A stretch of 64,000 bases of DNA from Formosa algae (GCF_001439665.1 NZ_LMAK01000067.1:124001-188000), one strand, 5' to 3'; shown: positions 46,131 to 56,376, numbered from the stretch's first letter. Notes: a model not told the origin generated them from the letters alone. Made by a program: numbers and translations.

Positions 46131-46331
46131 GTACATGCTAATTATTTAAAAAGATTTGAATTAAAAGGTAATGATTTTCTTTGTTCCAACTACATAAATA
46201 AATTCGGCGATGGCATATTTAGATTTTATGAGTTTAAACACTTAAATGAAAATTGAAAAGTTAAATCTGGGCAATATGTAAATGGTAAAAAATTCATTGA
46301 TACGATGAAAAAACTGAGGTCTATATTATAA
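46131..46331 (+). pseudogene. possible relic of a MORN-like (YwqK-type) repeat protein
   Basis: In one frame, stop to stop, the translation contains FGDGIFRFYEF, then EN, a TGA stop at 46254-46256, then KVKSGQYVNGKKF and a final TAA at 46329. The pieces resemble the repeats of YwqK/MORN-2 proteins, in which ENGK, G-Y-NGK and DG-W-FY motifs recur. A single G-to-T change (GGA to TGA) would explain the internal stop. No start codon or conserved 5' part is visible. The resemblance is short and low in complexity, so this is tentative. Confidence 0.3.
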
Positions 46332-46682
46332 ATTCTATCATACTAAATAATTAATATTTTATTTGAATTTTACTATCAATTTTAAAATAGGTTAAAACGA
46401 AATGTAACTCGTAAAAAACACTGCTTTATTTTTGGTTCAAGTCAAAATTATTATACTGATATCCTTAATAACGATTTCAAAATTTAAAGACAGTTATTAC
46501 AACACAACAATTAACAACATGTTCAAAAATATTAGAACATAAAATACTTATTATCAGTTAAATAATATTAAATTCAAATAACAAAACAAACTATTCAAAA
46601 CACTATCAAAAACAGAGTTACAATTTAAATTTAGACGATTTATAAAATAGCACTTTTTTTATTTTTTTTAAGATTTTAAAAC

Positions 46683-48452
46683 TTATATAATTTCCATTTT
46701 TTTAAGTAAAAAACTAGCATTCATATTCTGACAAATTCCATCTTTAAAGGTGTAGTCAAAATACAACTCGTCGTTAATAATTTCAGCATCAAAATAATGA
46801 TTTTTAACCTGAGATAATTCTTCAGAAATTTCACATAAACTCAAGTCATGAGTTGCAATTATTCCTGTGGCATTAGACGCTACTAATTTTTCAACAAACT
46901 TGCGCGAACCAATAGCTTTATCTGTACTATTCGTGCCTTTTAAAATTTCATCTAACACTATAAAATAACGGTCGGTTTGGATGGCATCTACAATATATTT
47001 TAAACGTGTTAATTCTGAAAAGAAGTATGAGCTATCGTCGGTTAACGAATCGCTTGTACGCATACTTGTTATTAATTTAATGGGATTGTAAGCACTACTT
47101 TGGGCGCACACAGGAAGTCCAACATTAGCCATCACAATATGAAGTGAAACTGTTCTTAAAAACGTACTCTTTCCTGCCATATTTGCTCCTGTAATAATAA
47201 AAAACTCTTCGTTGTGAATATTTAAATCATTATCCACACGTTTTTCTGTCTTTAATAAGGGATGACCTAAATTTTTAGCTGAAATAACGTCTTGAGTTTT
47301 ATCAATTTTCGGATATACAAATTCAGCATTATTGAATGCGTAATTTCCTAATGAATTATACGCATCGAAAAAGGAAATGACTTCAAACCAATCTGTGGTT
47401 TTATGCGCATATTTTTTAATCCATTGTTCAATGGCATATGCATTTTTGACATCTAACAAGAAAAACCCATTTCCAAAAATGGCAGAAATTAGATTATTCC
47501 GATTATCCAAACGATCTAATAACTTCGATAATTCTGAAAATATAGCTGAAGCCTTTTCTCCTTCTTGAGTAATTTGGTTTTGTTTTTCAACTAACAATTC
47601 TGATTGAAAGGTTTCTTGTTCAATGTTATCAAGCAAAGCCGCATACTGCTTAAACGTTTCCTTTAGTTTATCGGTTTGCGAAGCAATAACATTAATAGAT
47701 TTTAAATACACACCAGTAGTTACTAAACCAAGCAATAACCAAAGACCTAAATAGTTAGCAGATACTATATTTAAATATACTAAAGAAAAGACAACAAGAG
47801 TTACAATAGTAAAAAACCAAGGCAATATTTTTAGAATACTACCAAATTTAGGTTTGTAATTAGACAACCAACTATTTATACTTTTTGCAGGTGTTTCAAC
47901 TTTAATTAAACTTGCTATAGCACTATAATTTTGTCTCCAAATAGCTTTATCTGACAGTTCCTTAATCGCATCCTGGCGCGTATTGATATTATGAATATCA
48001 TTTGCCTTAAGTGCTTCAGAAAGTTTCTCCGCCCCTTCTTTAATATATGTTCTATTTATATTCTGAAAGAAAGAACCTCGTCCAAATAAATCGATATCTA
48101 AACAATATTCATGCAACGGATCTTGAAACTCTAAACCATCTAAACGATCGACAAAACCTTCAGTTTTTATTTTTATTTCTTCTTCATTAATCGCTACAAT
48201 AGCTTTCTCTAAATTACGCTGATGTTTTATATTGGTATACTTCAGCAATAAAAACAAAAACAAACCAATCCCCACAACAGCAATAGCCACGGCAACTTGC
48301 CAATTAGAAAACATTAAATATACGCCATAAGCCGCACTTAAAAACACTAATAAACGCACGATACTTAACAATCGCATTTGCTTATTTAAAGCCGTTGCTT
48401 TGACTTGATGAATTTGAGCTTGTTCTTTATAAAAAGTGATTGGAGATTTCAT
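46683..48452 (-). CDS. membrane-anchored MutS-related ATPase
   Basis: The 589-residue protein combines N-terminal hydrophobic segments (about 27-47 and 51-70, then another pair near 205-250) with a C-terminal MutS ATPase domain. The nucleotide site is complete: Walker A GANMAGKST, then TSMRTSDSLTDDSSYFFSEL, Walker B YFIVLDEILKGTNSTDK and ATHDLSLCE. The mismatch-recognition domains of MutS and the Smr nuclease of MutS2 are absent. From general knowledge, such membrane MutS-like proteins are widespread in Bacteroidota with no known role; a mismatch-repair function should not be assumed. Confidence 0.88.
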   Translation of the reverse strand: MKSPITFYKEQAQIHQVKATALNKQMRLLSIVRLLVFLSAAYGVYLMFSNWQVAVAIAVVGIGLFLFLLLKYTNIKHQRNLEKAIVAINEEEIKIKTEGFVDRLDGLEFQDPLHEYCLDIDLFGRGSFFQNINRTYIKEGAEKLSEALKANDIHNINTRQDAIKELSDKAIWRQNYSAIASLIKVETPAKSINSWLSNYKPKFGSILKILPWFFTIVTLVVFSLVYLNIVSANYLGLWLLLGLVTTGVYLKSINVIASQTDKLKETFKQYAALLDNIEQETFQSELLVEKQNQITQEGEKASAIFSELSKLLDRLDNRNNLISAIFGNGFFLLDVKNAYAIEQWIKKYAHKTTDWFEVISFFDAYNSLGNYAFNNAEFVYPKIDKTQDVISAKNLGHPLLKTEKRVDNDLNIHNEEFFIITGANMAGKSTFLRTVSLHIVMANVGLPVCAQSSAYNPIKLITSMRTSDSLTDDSSYFFSELTRLKYIVDAIQTDRYFIVLDEILKGTNSTDKAIGSRKFVEKLVASNATGIIATHDLSLCEISEELSQVKNHYFDAEIINDELYFDYTFKDGICQNMNASFLLKKMEII

Positions 48453-48496
48453 TTAAACTTGTATACGAATTAAATAACAGATAAAACTAAACAAAA

Positions 48497-48521
48497 AATC
48501 CCAAGCTGTGCGCTTGGGATT
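48497..48521 (-). terminator. terminator of the sdhCAB operon
   Basis: AATCCCAAGC / GCTTGGGATT (10 bp, 5-nt loop) is followed on the minus strand by a T run, 30 nt after the sdhB stop. Confidence 0.85.
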
Positions 48522-48551
48522 CTTAATATTATAACAATTAAAAGGTTTAGA

Positions 48552-49307
48552 TTACCCCTTTACGTTTGCTTTCATGAATTCTCTGTTCATACGTGCAATG
48601 TTATCTAAAGAAATGCCTTTAGGACATTCTACCTCGCATGCTCCAGTATTTGTACAGTTTCCAAAACCTTCAAGATCCATTTGCGCAACCATGTTTTTAA
48701 CACGTTCTGTTGCTTCAACCTGACCTTGTGGCAATAAGGCGTACTGAGATACTTTTGCACCTACGAATAGCATTGCTGAAGAGTTTTTACAACTCGCAAC
48801 ACAAGCACCGCAACCAATACATGCTGCAGCATCCATAGCTTCATCTGCTGCAATCTTAGAAATTGGTAGTGAGTTCGCATCTTGCGTATTTCCAGATGTA
48901 TTTACAGAGATGTAACCTCCAGCTTGCTGAATACGCTCGAAAGCCATTCTATCTACTACTAAATCCTTTATTACTGGAAATGCTGCTGCTCTCCATGGTT
49001 CGATAGTAATGGTATCGCCATCATTAAACATTCTCATGTGTAATTGACAGGTTGTGATGCCACGGTCAGGACCATGAGCTTCACCATTAATATATAAAGA
49101 ACACATACCACAAATTCCTTCACGACAATCATGATCGAAAGCTACTGGCTCTTCACCAGAGTTTACTAATTGTTCGTTAAGAACATCCATCATTTCTAAG
49201 AAAGACATATGTTCTGAGATATCAGTTACTTTATAATCGACCATTTGACCCTTTGAACTCTGGTCTTTTTGTCTCCAAATCTTAAGCGTTAGATTCATAT
49301 TATCCAT
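48552..49307 (-). CDS. sdhB: succinate dehydrogenase/fumarate reductase iron-sulfur subunit
   Basis: The 251-residue protein carries three clusters: a plant-type [2Fe-2S] site ([12 protein letters not shown] ... TTCQLHM), then [13 protein letters not shown] and [17 protein letters not shown] for the [4Fe-4S] and [3Fe-4S] centres. It passes electrons between the flavoprotein and the membrane quinone site. It is the last gene of sdhCAB. The order C-A-B and the single large anchor subunit match the b558-type complex, which in Bacteroidota can work as succinate dehydrogenase or as fumarate reductase. Confidence 0.96.
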   Translation of the reverse strand: MDNMNLTLKIWRQKDQSSKGQMVDYKVTDISEHMSFLEMMDVLNEQLVNSGEEPVAFDHDCREGICGMCSLYINGEAHGPDRGITTCQLHMRMFNDGDTITIEPWRAAAFPVIKDLVVDRMAFERIQQAGGYISVNTSGNTQDANSLPISKIAADEAMDAAACIGCGACVASCKNSSAMLFVGAKVSQYALLPQGQVEATERVKNMVAQMDLEGFGNCTNTGACEVECPKGISLDNIARMNREFMKANVKG

Positions 49308-49317
49308 AATGTCAATC

Positions 49318-51330
49318 TTATTTGTATGAACGTTGTTTCAGTTCAATATCTTTAAATTCTAATTCTTCTTTATGTAGAACCGCATCTGCAGGTTCTCCTT
49401 TGTATTCCCAAGCTGCAACGTAAGCATAGTTAACATCGTCACGTTTTGCTTCACCTTTTTGCTCTCCATCTAATTCTACAGATTCCTCTCTAAAGTGACC
49501 TCCACAAGATTCTTCTCTGTTTAAAGCATCTTTAGCGAACAATTCTCCCAACTCTAAGAAATCTGCAACACGTCCAGCTTTTTCTAATTCAGGGTTCATT
49601 TCATTTGCAGTACCAGGAACTTTTACTTCTTTCCAGAACTCTTCACGAATCGCTTTAATTTCGGCCATAGCCTCTGTTAAACCTTTTGCGTTTCTAGACA
49701 TTCCTACTTTATCCCACATTACTTTTCCAAGACGTTTGTGGAAATAATCTACAGATTTTGTTCCCTTATTGTTAATGAAGAAATCGATACGATCTTTAAC
49801 TTCTTTTTCAACAGCGTCAAATTCTGGAGTGTCTGTTGGGATTTTCCCTGTTCTAATATCGTGAGATAAATAATCTCCAATAGTATATGGTAATACAAAA
49901 TAACCATCAGCTAAACCTTGCATTAAAGCAGAAGCACCAAGTCTATTTGCACCGTGATCTGAGAAGTTAGCTTCACCTATACAGTAAAGACCTTCTACAG
50001 TCGTCATTAAGTTATAATCAACCCAAACACCACCCATTGTATAGTGTGTTGCTGGATAAATCATCATCGGTGTTTTGTATGGATTCTCATCAACGATTTT
50101 CTCATACATTTGGAATAAGTTTCCGTATTTAGCTTCAACAATAGCTTGTCCTAATTCGTATATTTTAGCTGCAGAAGCATCTTTAATACCATGAATTTTA
50201 GCTTGCTCTTTTCCGTAACGGTCAATTGCAAATGCGAAATCTAAATATACCGCTTCGCCTGTTGCGTTAACACCGTAACCAGCATCACAACGTTCTTTAG
50301 CAGCTCTAGAAGCCACATCTCGAGGCACTAAGTTACCAAAGGCAGGATAACGTCTTTCTAAGTAATAATCTCTATCTGCTTCAGCAATATCTGTAGGTTT
50401 TAATTTCCCTTGTTGAATCGCTTTAGCATCTTCTAATTTAGCAGGAACCCAAATACGACCATCGTTACGTAAAGACTCAGACATCAATGTTAATTTAGAC
50501 TGATAATCTCCCGAACGTGGAATACATGTTGGGTGAATTTGTGTATAACACGGATTTGCGAAATACGCTCCTTTTTTATGAATTTTCCAAGCTGCAGTAG
50601 CATTAGAACCCATAGCGTTGGTAGATAAGAAATATACATTTCCGTAACCTCCTGTTGCAATAACAACTGCGTGAGCCGAATGACGTTCTATTTCACCTGT
50701 AATTAAATTACGAGCGATAATACCTCTAGCTTTTCCTCCAACTTTTACAACATCTAACATTTCGTGACGATTGAACATTTCAATCTTTCCACGAGCAATC
50801 TGACGGTTCATTGCTGAATATGCTCCTAATAATAATTGTTGTCCTGTTTGTCCTTTAGCATAAAATGTTCTTGACACTAATACACCACCAAACGAACGGT
50901 TATCTAATAATCCACCGTAATCACGTGCAAAAGGAACTCCTTGAGCCACACACTGGTCGATAATATTACCAGAAACCTCAGCTAAACGGTGTACGTTTGC
51001 CTCACGAGAACGGTAATCTCCACCTTTTACGGTATCGTAAAATAATCTGTAATTTGAATCCCCATCTCCTTGATAGTTCTTCGCTGCATTTATTCCTCCT
51101 TGTGCTGCAATAGAGTGCGCACGTCTTGGAGAATCTTGATAAGCAAATGCTTTTACGTTATATCCTAATTCTGCTAACGTTGCCGCAGCAGAACCTCCTG
51201 CTAAACCTGTACCAACAACAATAATATCTATATTACGTTTGTTCGCTGGGTTTACAAGATCTATATGATTTTTATAATCTGTCCATTTATCTTTAATTGG
51301 ACCTTCTGGTACTTTTGAATCTAAAGCCAT
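49318..51330 (-). CDS. sdhA: succinate dehydrogenase/fumarate reductase flavoprotein subunit
   Basis: The 670-residue catalytic subunit has the N-terminal FAD-binding motif [17 protein letters not shown], the covalent-flavin histidine context [15 protein letters not shown], the conserved [11 protein letters not shown] segment and [16 protein letters not shown]. It interconverts succinate and fumarate. The distance from FAD motif to C terminus and the length are normal for the epsilon-type (b558) branch. It lies 12 nt after sdhC and 10 nt before sdhB. Confidence 0.96.
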   Translation of the reverse strand: MALDSKVPEGPIKDKWTDYKNHIDLVNPANKRNIDIIVVGTGLAGGSAAATLAELGYNVKAFAYQDSPRRAHSIAAQGGINAAKNYQGDGDSNYRLFYDTVKGGDYRSREANVHRLAEVSGNIIDQCVAQGVPFARDYGGLLDNRSFGGVLVSRTFYAKGQTGQQLLLGAYSAMNRQIARGKIEMFNRHEMLDVVKVGGKARGIIARNLITGEIERHSAHAVVIATGGYGNVYFLSTNAMGSNATAAWKIHKKGAYFANPCYTQIHPTCIPRSGDYQSKLTLMSESLRNDGRIWVPAKLEDAKAIQQGKLKPTDIAEADRDYYLERRYPAFGNLVPRDVASRAAKERCDAGYGVNATGEAVYLDFAFAIDRYGKEQAKIHGIKDASAAKIYELGQAIVEAKYGNLFQMYEKIVDENPYKTPMMIYPATHYTMGGVWVDYNLMTTVEGLYCIGEANFSDHGANRLGASALMQGLADGYFVLPYTIGDYLSHDIRTGKIPTDTPEFDAVEKEVKDRIDFFINNKGTKSVDYFHKRLGKVMWDKVGMSRNAKGLTEAMAEIKAIREEFWKEVKVPGTANEMNPELEKAGRVADFLELGELFAKDALNREESCGGHFREESVELDGEQKGEAKRDDVNYAYVAAWEYKGEPADAVLHKEELEFKDIELKQRSYK

Positions 51331-51342
51331 TTGTATTTAAGA

Positions 51343-52020
51343 TTAATGGTTAAAAAAATGATAAAGTGCAATAAAGATAAATCCTAAAGGGATTATTATT
51401 GAGTATGCTTTACCTATAGTTTGCAATGTCTTTTTTCTTCCGGCTGTTCCTCCCATAGATTGGAATGCAGATGTAAAACCGTGTAATAAGTGTAATGCTA
51501 AAAACACAAAGGCAATAACATAAGCACCCACACGAATAGGACTTGCAAATTTATGAACTAATTCTTCGTAATAACGGTAACCTTCTACACCTTCCATAGT
51601 ACCAGACCAATCGCCATTAACAAACTTTGTATTAATTTCTGGAAACCAAAAATCGATAAAATGTAAGATGATGAATGCTAAAATAGCAACACCACTCCAA
51701 ATCATATTTCTACTCATCCAAGTAGAATTTGCTGCACCGTTGTTTTGTGCATACTTTACACCATTTGCTTTTCTGTTTCTAATTTCTAATACAAACCCCA
51801 TTACAAAGTGAAATACAACTCCAAATATTAAAACCGGCTGCAACGCAAACTGAATTAAAGGATTTGTTCCCATAAAATGGGATACTTCGTTAAAAAGCTC
51901 AGGACTAAATACCGATAAAATGTTGATGGCAAAATGCTGAAGCAAGAAAAACATAAGAAAGAAGGCTGAAAGCGCCATAGCGACTTTTCTTCCTATTGAT
52001 GAATTTAAAAATCCGCTCAT
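51343..52020 (-). CDS. sdhC: succinate dehydrogenase cytochrome b558 subunit
   Basis: The 225-residue membrane anchor has five hydrophobic segments (starting near residues 11, 57, 105, 160 and 205). Histidines in HFAINILS, HFVMGFVLE, LHFIDFW and LHLLHGFTSAFQSMG are candidate ligands of the two b hemes. It binds menaquinone and carries SdhAB. It is the first gene of the operon and has a complete promoter upstream. Confidence 0.94.
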   Translation of the reverse strand: MSGFLNSSIGRKVAMALSAFFLMFFLLQHFAINILSVFSPELFNEVSHFMGTNPLIQFALQPVLIFGVVFHFVMGFVLEIRNRKANGVKYAQNNGAANSTWMSRNMIWSGVAILAFIILHFIDFWFPEINTKFVNGDWSGTMEGVEGYRYYEELVHKFASPIRVGAYVIAFVFLALHLLHGFTSAFQSMGGTAGRKKTLQTIGKAYSIIIPLGFIFIALYHFFNH

Positions 52021-52046
52021 TTTTTTATAATTAGTTTTATTCCCAA

Positions 52047-52077
52047 CAAATTTAGCTTAGAATAGTTTTATAGGCAA
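52047..52077 (-). promoter_or_regulatory. promoter of sdhCAB
   Basis: On the minus strand this reads TTG (52077-52075), a 20-nt spacer, then TAAATTTG (52054-52047). Both boxes and the spacing match the consensus, and the leader is about 22 nt. Confidence 0.7.
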
Positions 52078-52357
52078 AAACTCAGACATTTTAATTTATA
52101 TTTAGAATCATTTTAAAGAAACAAATAATACACTTAAAAACAAGTGTTTACAATTAATTTTAAAAGTATTCAAACGTTGAACCAAAAAGATCTTAATTTG
52201 AAACTTCAAGAAACTCAAATTTTAGCACAATTTGATCAAATCCGGATAATCTTTTAAAACGCTTACCCAACACTACTTTTTAATTGTATCATTTTTTCAA
52301 AAAAAAGCTTTAACATCTTTTTAAGGATTCTATTTATATCAATACTTTTTATATCCG

Positions 52358-52365
52358 TAATTTTG
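52358..52365 (+). promoter_or_regulatory. -7 element (TAATTTTG) of aminopeptidase P gene
   Basis: A TAnnTTTG match lies 30 nt before the ATG. A TTG at -33 is lacking. Confidence 0.45.
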
Positions 52366-52395
52366 GAAAAATTTCTCATTTAAACTTCAATTCAA

Positions 52396-53688
52396 ATGAA
52401 ATATCACCACATTAATTCAGATTTATTCATACAAAATAGAGCTCATTTTTCTGCTCAAATGAAACCTAGCAGCTTAGCTGTTTTCAACTCAAACGACATC
52501 TACCCTATCGGAGCAGATAGCGCATTACCATTTCAACAAGATCGCAATATATTCTATTTAAGCGGCGTAGATCAAGACAGTAGTATTCTTGTTTTATTCC
52601 CAAATTGCCCGAACCCAAAACATAGAGAAATTTTATTTTTAACAGAAACAAACGAACATATTGCCGTTTGGGAAGGAGCTAAATTAGATAAAGACGCAGC
52701 CTTTAAAACTTCTGGTATTAAAACAGTGTATTGGCTACAAGATTTTGAACGTGTTTTTAAAGAAATCATGACGCAATGTGACACCGTTTACATTAACACA
52801 AACGAACATTACAGAGCCAATGTAGAAACAGAGACACGAGAAGACCGATTTAATACTTGGTTAAGAAAAACATATCCTGCACATAGTGTTGCCAAAAGCA
52901 ATCCTATTTTACAGCGTTTACGATCTGTAAAACACCAAATTGAATTAGACATTATTCAAGAAGCTTGTAACATTACAGAAAAAGGATTCCGTCGCATATT
53001 AGATTTTGTAAAGCCAGGCGTTATGGAATACAATATTGAAGCCGAATTTATGCACGAGTTTTTAAACAATCGCTCTAAAGGATTTGCTTACACACCAATT
53101 GTGGCCTCTGGAAACAATGCCAATGTATTACACTATATAGAGAACAATCAAGAATGTAAAGCTGGAGATCTAATCTTACTAGATGTTGGTGCAGAATATG
53201 CTAATTACTCCTCAGACATGACCAGAACAATTCCTGTTTCTGGAACTTTTACAGATAGACAAAAACAAGTTTACAATGCGGTAAATCGTGTTAAAACAGA
53301 AGCTACAAAAATGCTACGTCCAGGAACTATCTGGGCCGATTATCATGTAGAAGTTGGCAAACTAATGACATCAGAATTACTTGGCTTAGGATTATTAGAT
53401 AAGGCCGACGTACAAAACGAAAATCCAGATTGGCCTGCTTATAAAAAATATTTTATGCACGGAACCTCTCACCATATGGGATTAGACACGCATGATTACG
53501 GAATTTTAACAGAGCCTATGAAAGCAAACATGGTGTTTACTGTTGAACCAGGAATTTACATACCTGATGAAAAATTCGGTATCCGTTTAGAAGACGACGT
53601 CGTTATCCAAGAGTCTGGAGACCCTTTCAATTTAATGAGAAACATTCCGTTAGAAACCGATGAAATTGAATCACTTATGAATAGTTAA
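52396..53688 (+). CDS. pepP: Xaa-Pro aminopeptidase (M24B, aminopeptidase P)
   Basis: The 430-residue metallopeptidase removes an N-terminal residue preceding proline. It has the N-terminal aminopeptidase-P domain (about 1-145) and a pita-bread catalytic domain. The dinuclear-metal ligands are seen in LLDVGAEYANYSSDMTRT (two Asp), in GTSHHMGLDTHD (His), in FTVEPGIYIPDE (Glu) and in IRLEDDVVI (Glu). No signal peptide is present, so it is cytoplasmic. It stands alone between promoter and terminator. Confidence 0.94.
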   Translation: MKYHHINSDLFIQNRAHFSAQMKPSSLAVFNSNDIYPIGADSALPFQQDRNIFYLSGVDQDSSILVLFPNCPNPKHREILFLTETNEHIAVWEGAKLDKDAAFKTSGIKTVYWLQDFERVFKEIMTQCDTVYINTNEHYRANVETETREDRFNTWLRKTYPAHSVAKSNPILQRLRSVKHQIELDIIQEACNITEKGFRRILDFVKPGVMEYNIEAEFMHEFLNNRSKGFAYTPIVASGNNANVLHYIENNQECKAGDLILLDVGAEYANYSSDMTRTIPVSGTFTDRQKQVYNAVNRVKTEATKMLRPGTIWADYHVEVGKLMTSELLGLGLLDKADVQNENPDWPAYKKYFMHGTSHHMGLDTHDYGILTEPMKANMVFTVEPGIYIPDEKFGIRLEDDVVIQESGDPFNLMRNIPLETDEIESLMNS

Positions 53689-53715
53689 TTCAAAATTAAA
53701 ATATATTTTTATATT

Positions 53716-53747
53716 AAAAATCAGATCTTTTTTTAGGTCTGATTTTT
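53716..53747 (+). terminator. terminator of the aminopeptidase P gene
   Basis: AAAAATCAGATC pairs with GGTCTGATTTTT (one G-U pair) around an 8-nt loop, ending in a run of eight T. Confidence 0.85.
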
Positions 53748-53786
53748 TTTGTTCCAAAGTGCTTAACCCTTCAAACCCACACCTGT

Positions 53787-54353
53787 ATGAAAAATATTGT
53801 TTTAGCAGTTACTCTTTTTTCTGTTTCACACTTTGTACAAGCACAAACAGCAACTGTAGAATCGTCGCTATTTAATATACAAACAGGCTTTTTAGGCATA
53901 TACATTAACAACGAAGCGCGACTAACTAGTAGTATTATTTTAAGAAGCGAAATTGGATTAGATGCAGGAATATGGGAGAATGATTTTTATGATACATCAG
54001 GATTTCTTCTCACTCCAGTTTTAACAGCAGAACCAAGATGGTACTACAATTTGAAGAAACGCGCTAATAAAAACAAACGCATAGACCATAACAGCGGAAA
54101 TTTTATATCTATAAAAACCAGTTATCACCCAGATTGGTTCACAATTTCTAACCAAAACAACATTAACGTCATTAGCGACCTTACCATAATACCAACTTGG
54201 GGTATTCGCAGAAATATTGGTACGCGTTTTAATTACGAAACAGGAATTGGAATTGGTTACGGACGCTACCTTATAAGTACAGACGACTATTATTATGGCG
54301 ACAGAGATGTAGTCGCTGTAAATTTACATTTGCGTATGGGATATTTATTTTAA
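53787..54353 (+). CDS. small outer-membrane protein of unknown function
   Basis: The 188-residue protein has a signal peptide (cut near VQAQ-T) followed by alternating beta strands with aromatic girdles (LLTPVLTAEPRWYYNL, ISIKTSYHPDWF, TIIPTWGIRRNIG) and ends HLRMGYLF, a typical outer-membrane C terminus. It is probably an 8-stranded barrel like those of small OmpW/OmpX-like proteins, but no family is recognised. It stands alone and convergent with the GNAT-lysC pair. Confidence 0.75.
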   Translation: MKNIVLAVTLFSVSHFVQAQTATVESSLFNIQTGFLGIYINNEARLTSSIILRSEIGLDAGIWENDFYDTSGFLLTPVLTAEPRWYYNLKKRANKNKRIDHNSGNFISIKTSYHPDWFTISNQNNINVISDLTIIPTWGIRRNIGTRFNYETGIGIGYGRYLISTDDYYYGDRDVVAVNLHLRMGYLF

Positions 54354-54378
54354 ACTACTCAAGATCTAAACCAAAGAA

Positions 54379-54403
54379 AAACGACACCAAAATGGTGCCG
54401 TTT
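54379..54403 (-). terminator. terminator of the lysC-GNAT operon
   Basis: An imperfect stem with arms AAACGACACCA and TGGTGCCGTTT (one A-C mismatch) surrounds an AAA loop. On the minus strand it is followed by TTTTC, so it fits the GNAT gene better than the plus-strand gene. Confidence 0.7.
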
Positions 54404-54482
54404 AACCCTATTATAATTATTAAGAACATTGATTAAGACCAAAACCTAAAAAAGCATTGGAATAACTTTTAAACTGTAGTAT

Positions 54483-54929
54483 TTAACTGGCATTCCACTC
54501 GTAATAATTAGAATCGTTGTTTAACTCAAATCCGGTTTTTGGATATAGATTATTTCCTACTGTATTTGATTTGCTTGTCTCCAAAAACATCCCGCAAGCT
54601 TTTGTGTGTATCACTAATTTTTTCGCTTCTTCAATTAAATTAACAGACACACCTAAACCTCTATAATCTGGGTTTACAAACAAATCGTTTAACAACCATA
54701 ATTTCTCCATTCTCGTAGAAGAAAACAAAGGAAATAACTGAACAAAACCAACAATAGTATCGTTCTCTTTTTCTGCTATAAAAATCTCTGAGTCGTTATT
54801 TTGTAGCCTTTCTAAAATAAAGTGTTCTGCTTGTTTTAAATCTGCTTCTTTTTTATAAAAAACGCGATACGCATTAAATAATTCGGCAACAGATTTTACA
54901 TCTTTTTCAATAGCTTTTCTATAGATCAT
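54483..54929 (-). CDS. GNAT-family N-acetyltransferase
   Basis: The 148-residue protein has the GNAT fold: an N-terminal strand-helix (MIYRKAIEKDVKSVAELFNAYR), the acetyl-CoA motif A (LNDLFVNPDYRGLGVSVNLIEEA) and a C-terminal strand (NLYPKTGFELNNDSNYYEW). The R-G-L-G core replaces the more usual R/Q-x-x-G-x-G/A. The substrate cannot be predicted. It follows the aspartokinase gene by 22 nt, so the two are probably cotranscribed. Confidence 0.9.
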   Translation of the reverse strand: MIYRKAIEKDVKSVAELFNAYRVFYKKEADLKQAEHFILERLQNNDSEIFIAEKENDTIVGFVQLFPLFSSTRMEKLWLLNDLFVNPDYRGLGVSVNLIEEAKKLVIHTKACGMFLETSKSNTVGNNLYPKTGFELNNDSNYYEWNAS

Positions 54930-54951
54930 ATTATCTTTTTAAATCGGCGTG

Positions 54952-56274
54952 TTAAGCTATTGACATTTCAAAAACGTAACGGTGTAATTTTTGTAACGTT
55001 TCTAATTTATCACTGGTGTTTATTAATAATGAAATGTTATTATTACTACCTCCATAAGAGATCATTCTTATGTTTATATCTTGTAATATTTGGAATAATT
55101 TATGCGTATCTGGATGGTGTACAATATTATTCCCAACCAAACACACAATTGTTCTGTGAGTATCTACACTAACCTTAGAGAACTCCTCTAATTCTGCAAC
55201 AATATCTTTTAAAAATGTGGCATCATCTATTGTTAAAGACACGGCAATTTCGGACGTTGTAATCATATCTATAGAGGTATGATATTTTTCAAAAATCTCG
55301 AATACTTTCTTCAAGAATCCTGATGCCTGAAGCATACGTGCCGATTTAATTTTTATCGCTGTAATGCCGTCTATAGCTGCAATTGCCTTTATACCTTCTC
55401 CTTCTGCAGAATCGTCTATTAAAGTTCCATGAGCAGACGGATCCATAGTATTTTTAATACGCACTGGAATTTTTAAATCACGTACAGGCATTACTGTTTG
55501 CGGATGTAAAATTTTTGCACCGAAATACGCTAATTCAGCAGCTTCATCAAACGATAAATGAGAAATCGCATCTGTGTCGTGCACATATCTCGGATCGTTA
55601 TTATGAAAACCATCAATATCTGTCCAAATCTGAACTTCTTCAGCCTCGACTGCAGCTCCTATAATACTTGCAGTAAAATCACTTCCTCCGCGTTCTAAAT
55701 TAGAAATGTTTCCGTCGGCATCTAAACACACAAAACCTTGCGTAATAAACACCTCTGTTTCTGTATTTTCTTTTAAAATAGTGTTTAAATTTTTCTTGAT
55801 ATAGAAAGCATCTGGTTCTTGCAATCTATCTGTACGCATAAAATCGAAAGCAGAAATTAATGTCGCTTTTAAACCGTCTTGTTGCAAAAAACGACTAAAC
55901 ATAAACGTAGACAATAATTCTCCTTTAGCCACAATTTTATTATATAATAAAGTAGAATGTGGTAATAATGCAAACGCTCTTAATTCGTTAAACACAGCAG
56001 TAACATACTCTAAAGATTCATCTACAAACTCTTGCTTAGAAAACAAATCGTTTACAACGTCTATATATTTATCATTCAAAGCTTCAATTAAAGTTAAAGC
56101 TTCCTGAGATTTCCCTCCTAAAATAGTGTTAGATATTTCTACTAAAGCATTTGTAGTTCCTGACATCGCAGACAACACCACCACTTTTCTTCCACCTTGC
56201 GATACGATACGCTTAACGTTGGCCATGTTTTTAACAGATCCAACAGAAGTTCCTCCAAATTTTAATACTAGCAT
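54952..56274 (-). CDS. lysC: aspartate kinase
   Basis: This enzyme phosphorylates aspartate, the first committed step towards lysine, threonine and methionine. The 440 residues contain the kinase core (LVLKFGGTSVGS at the start, LERGGSDFTASIIGAA for the aspartate pocket) and a C-terminal pair of ACT domains (about 290-440; ITAIKIKSARMLQASGFLKKVFE and VCLVGNNI). There is no fused homoserine dehydrogenase. It reads divergently from a free-standing ACT-domain protein 102 nt away and has a -7 element upstream. Confidence 0.95.
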   Translation of the reverse strand: MLVLKFGGTSVGSVKNMANVKRIVSQGGRKVVVLSAMSGTTNALVEISNTILGGKSQEALTLIEALNDKYIDVVNDLFSKQEFVDESLEYVTAVFNELRAFALLPHSTLLYNKIVAKGELLSTFMFSRFLQQDGLKATLISAFDFMRTDRLQEPDAFYIKKNLNTILKENTETEVFITQGFVCLDADGNISNLERGGSDFTASIIGAAVEAEEVQIWTDIDGFHNNDPRYVHDTDAISHLSFDEAAELAYFGAKILHPQTVMPVRDLKIPVRIKNTMDPSAHGTLIDDSAEGEGIKAIAAIDGITAIKIKSARMLQASGFLKKVFEIFEKYHTSIDMITTSEIAVSLTIDDATFLKDIVAELEEFSKVSVDTHRTIVCLVGNNIVHHPDTHKLFQILQDINIRMISYGGSNNNISLLINTSDKLETLQKLHRYVFEMSIA

Positions 56275-56294
56275 AATTTCTAAATTTTAAAGTT

Positions 56295-56302
56295 CAAATA
56301 TA
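56295..56302 (-). promoter_or_regulatory. -7 element (TATATTTG) of lysC
   Basis: A minus-strand TATATTTG lies 20 nt before the lysC ATG. No TTG is present at -33. Confidence 0.5.
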
Positions 56303-56376
56303 AATAGAGTTGAATGAATTAAAATAAAAATGAAAAATTTGTTCTAAATTTACACAAAATGTTAAATAATTAACAA

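Larger units (their letters stand above)
45903..46682. other. 780-nt AT-rich gap with gene relic
   Basis: This is the longest gene-free stretch in the window. Its right-hand part lies after the MutS-like gene, its left-hand part before the efflux operon. It holds the efflux -7 element (45930-45937) and a probable decayed coding stretch (46131-46331). The rest is A/T-rich with no ORF, hairpin terminator, tRNA or repeat that I can support. Confidence 0.6.
52021..52395. other. divergent intergenic region, sdhC / aminopeptidase P
   Basis: This 375-nt region holds the sdh promoter (52047-52077) on the minus strand and a -7 element for the aminopeptidase gene (52358-52365) on the plus strand. Between them is AT-rich sequence with no ORF or RNA gene that I can support. 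Confidence 0.6.
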
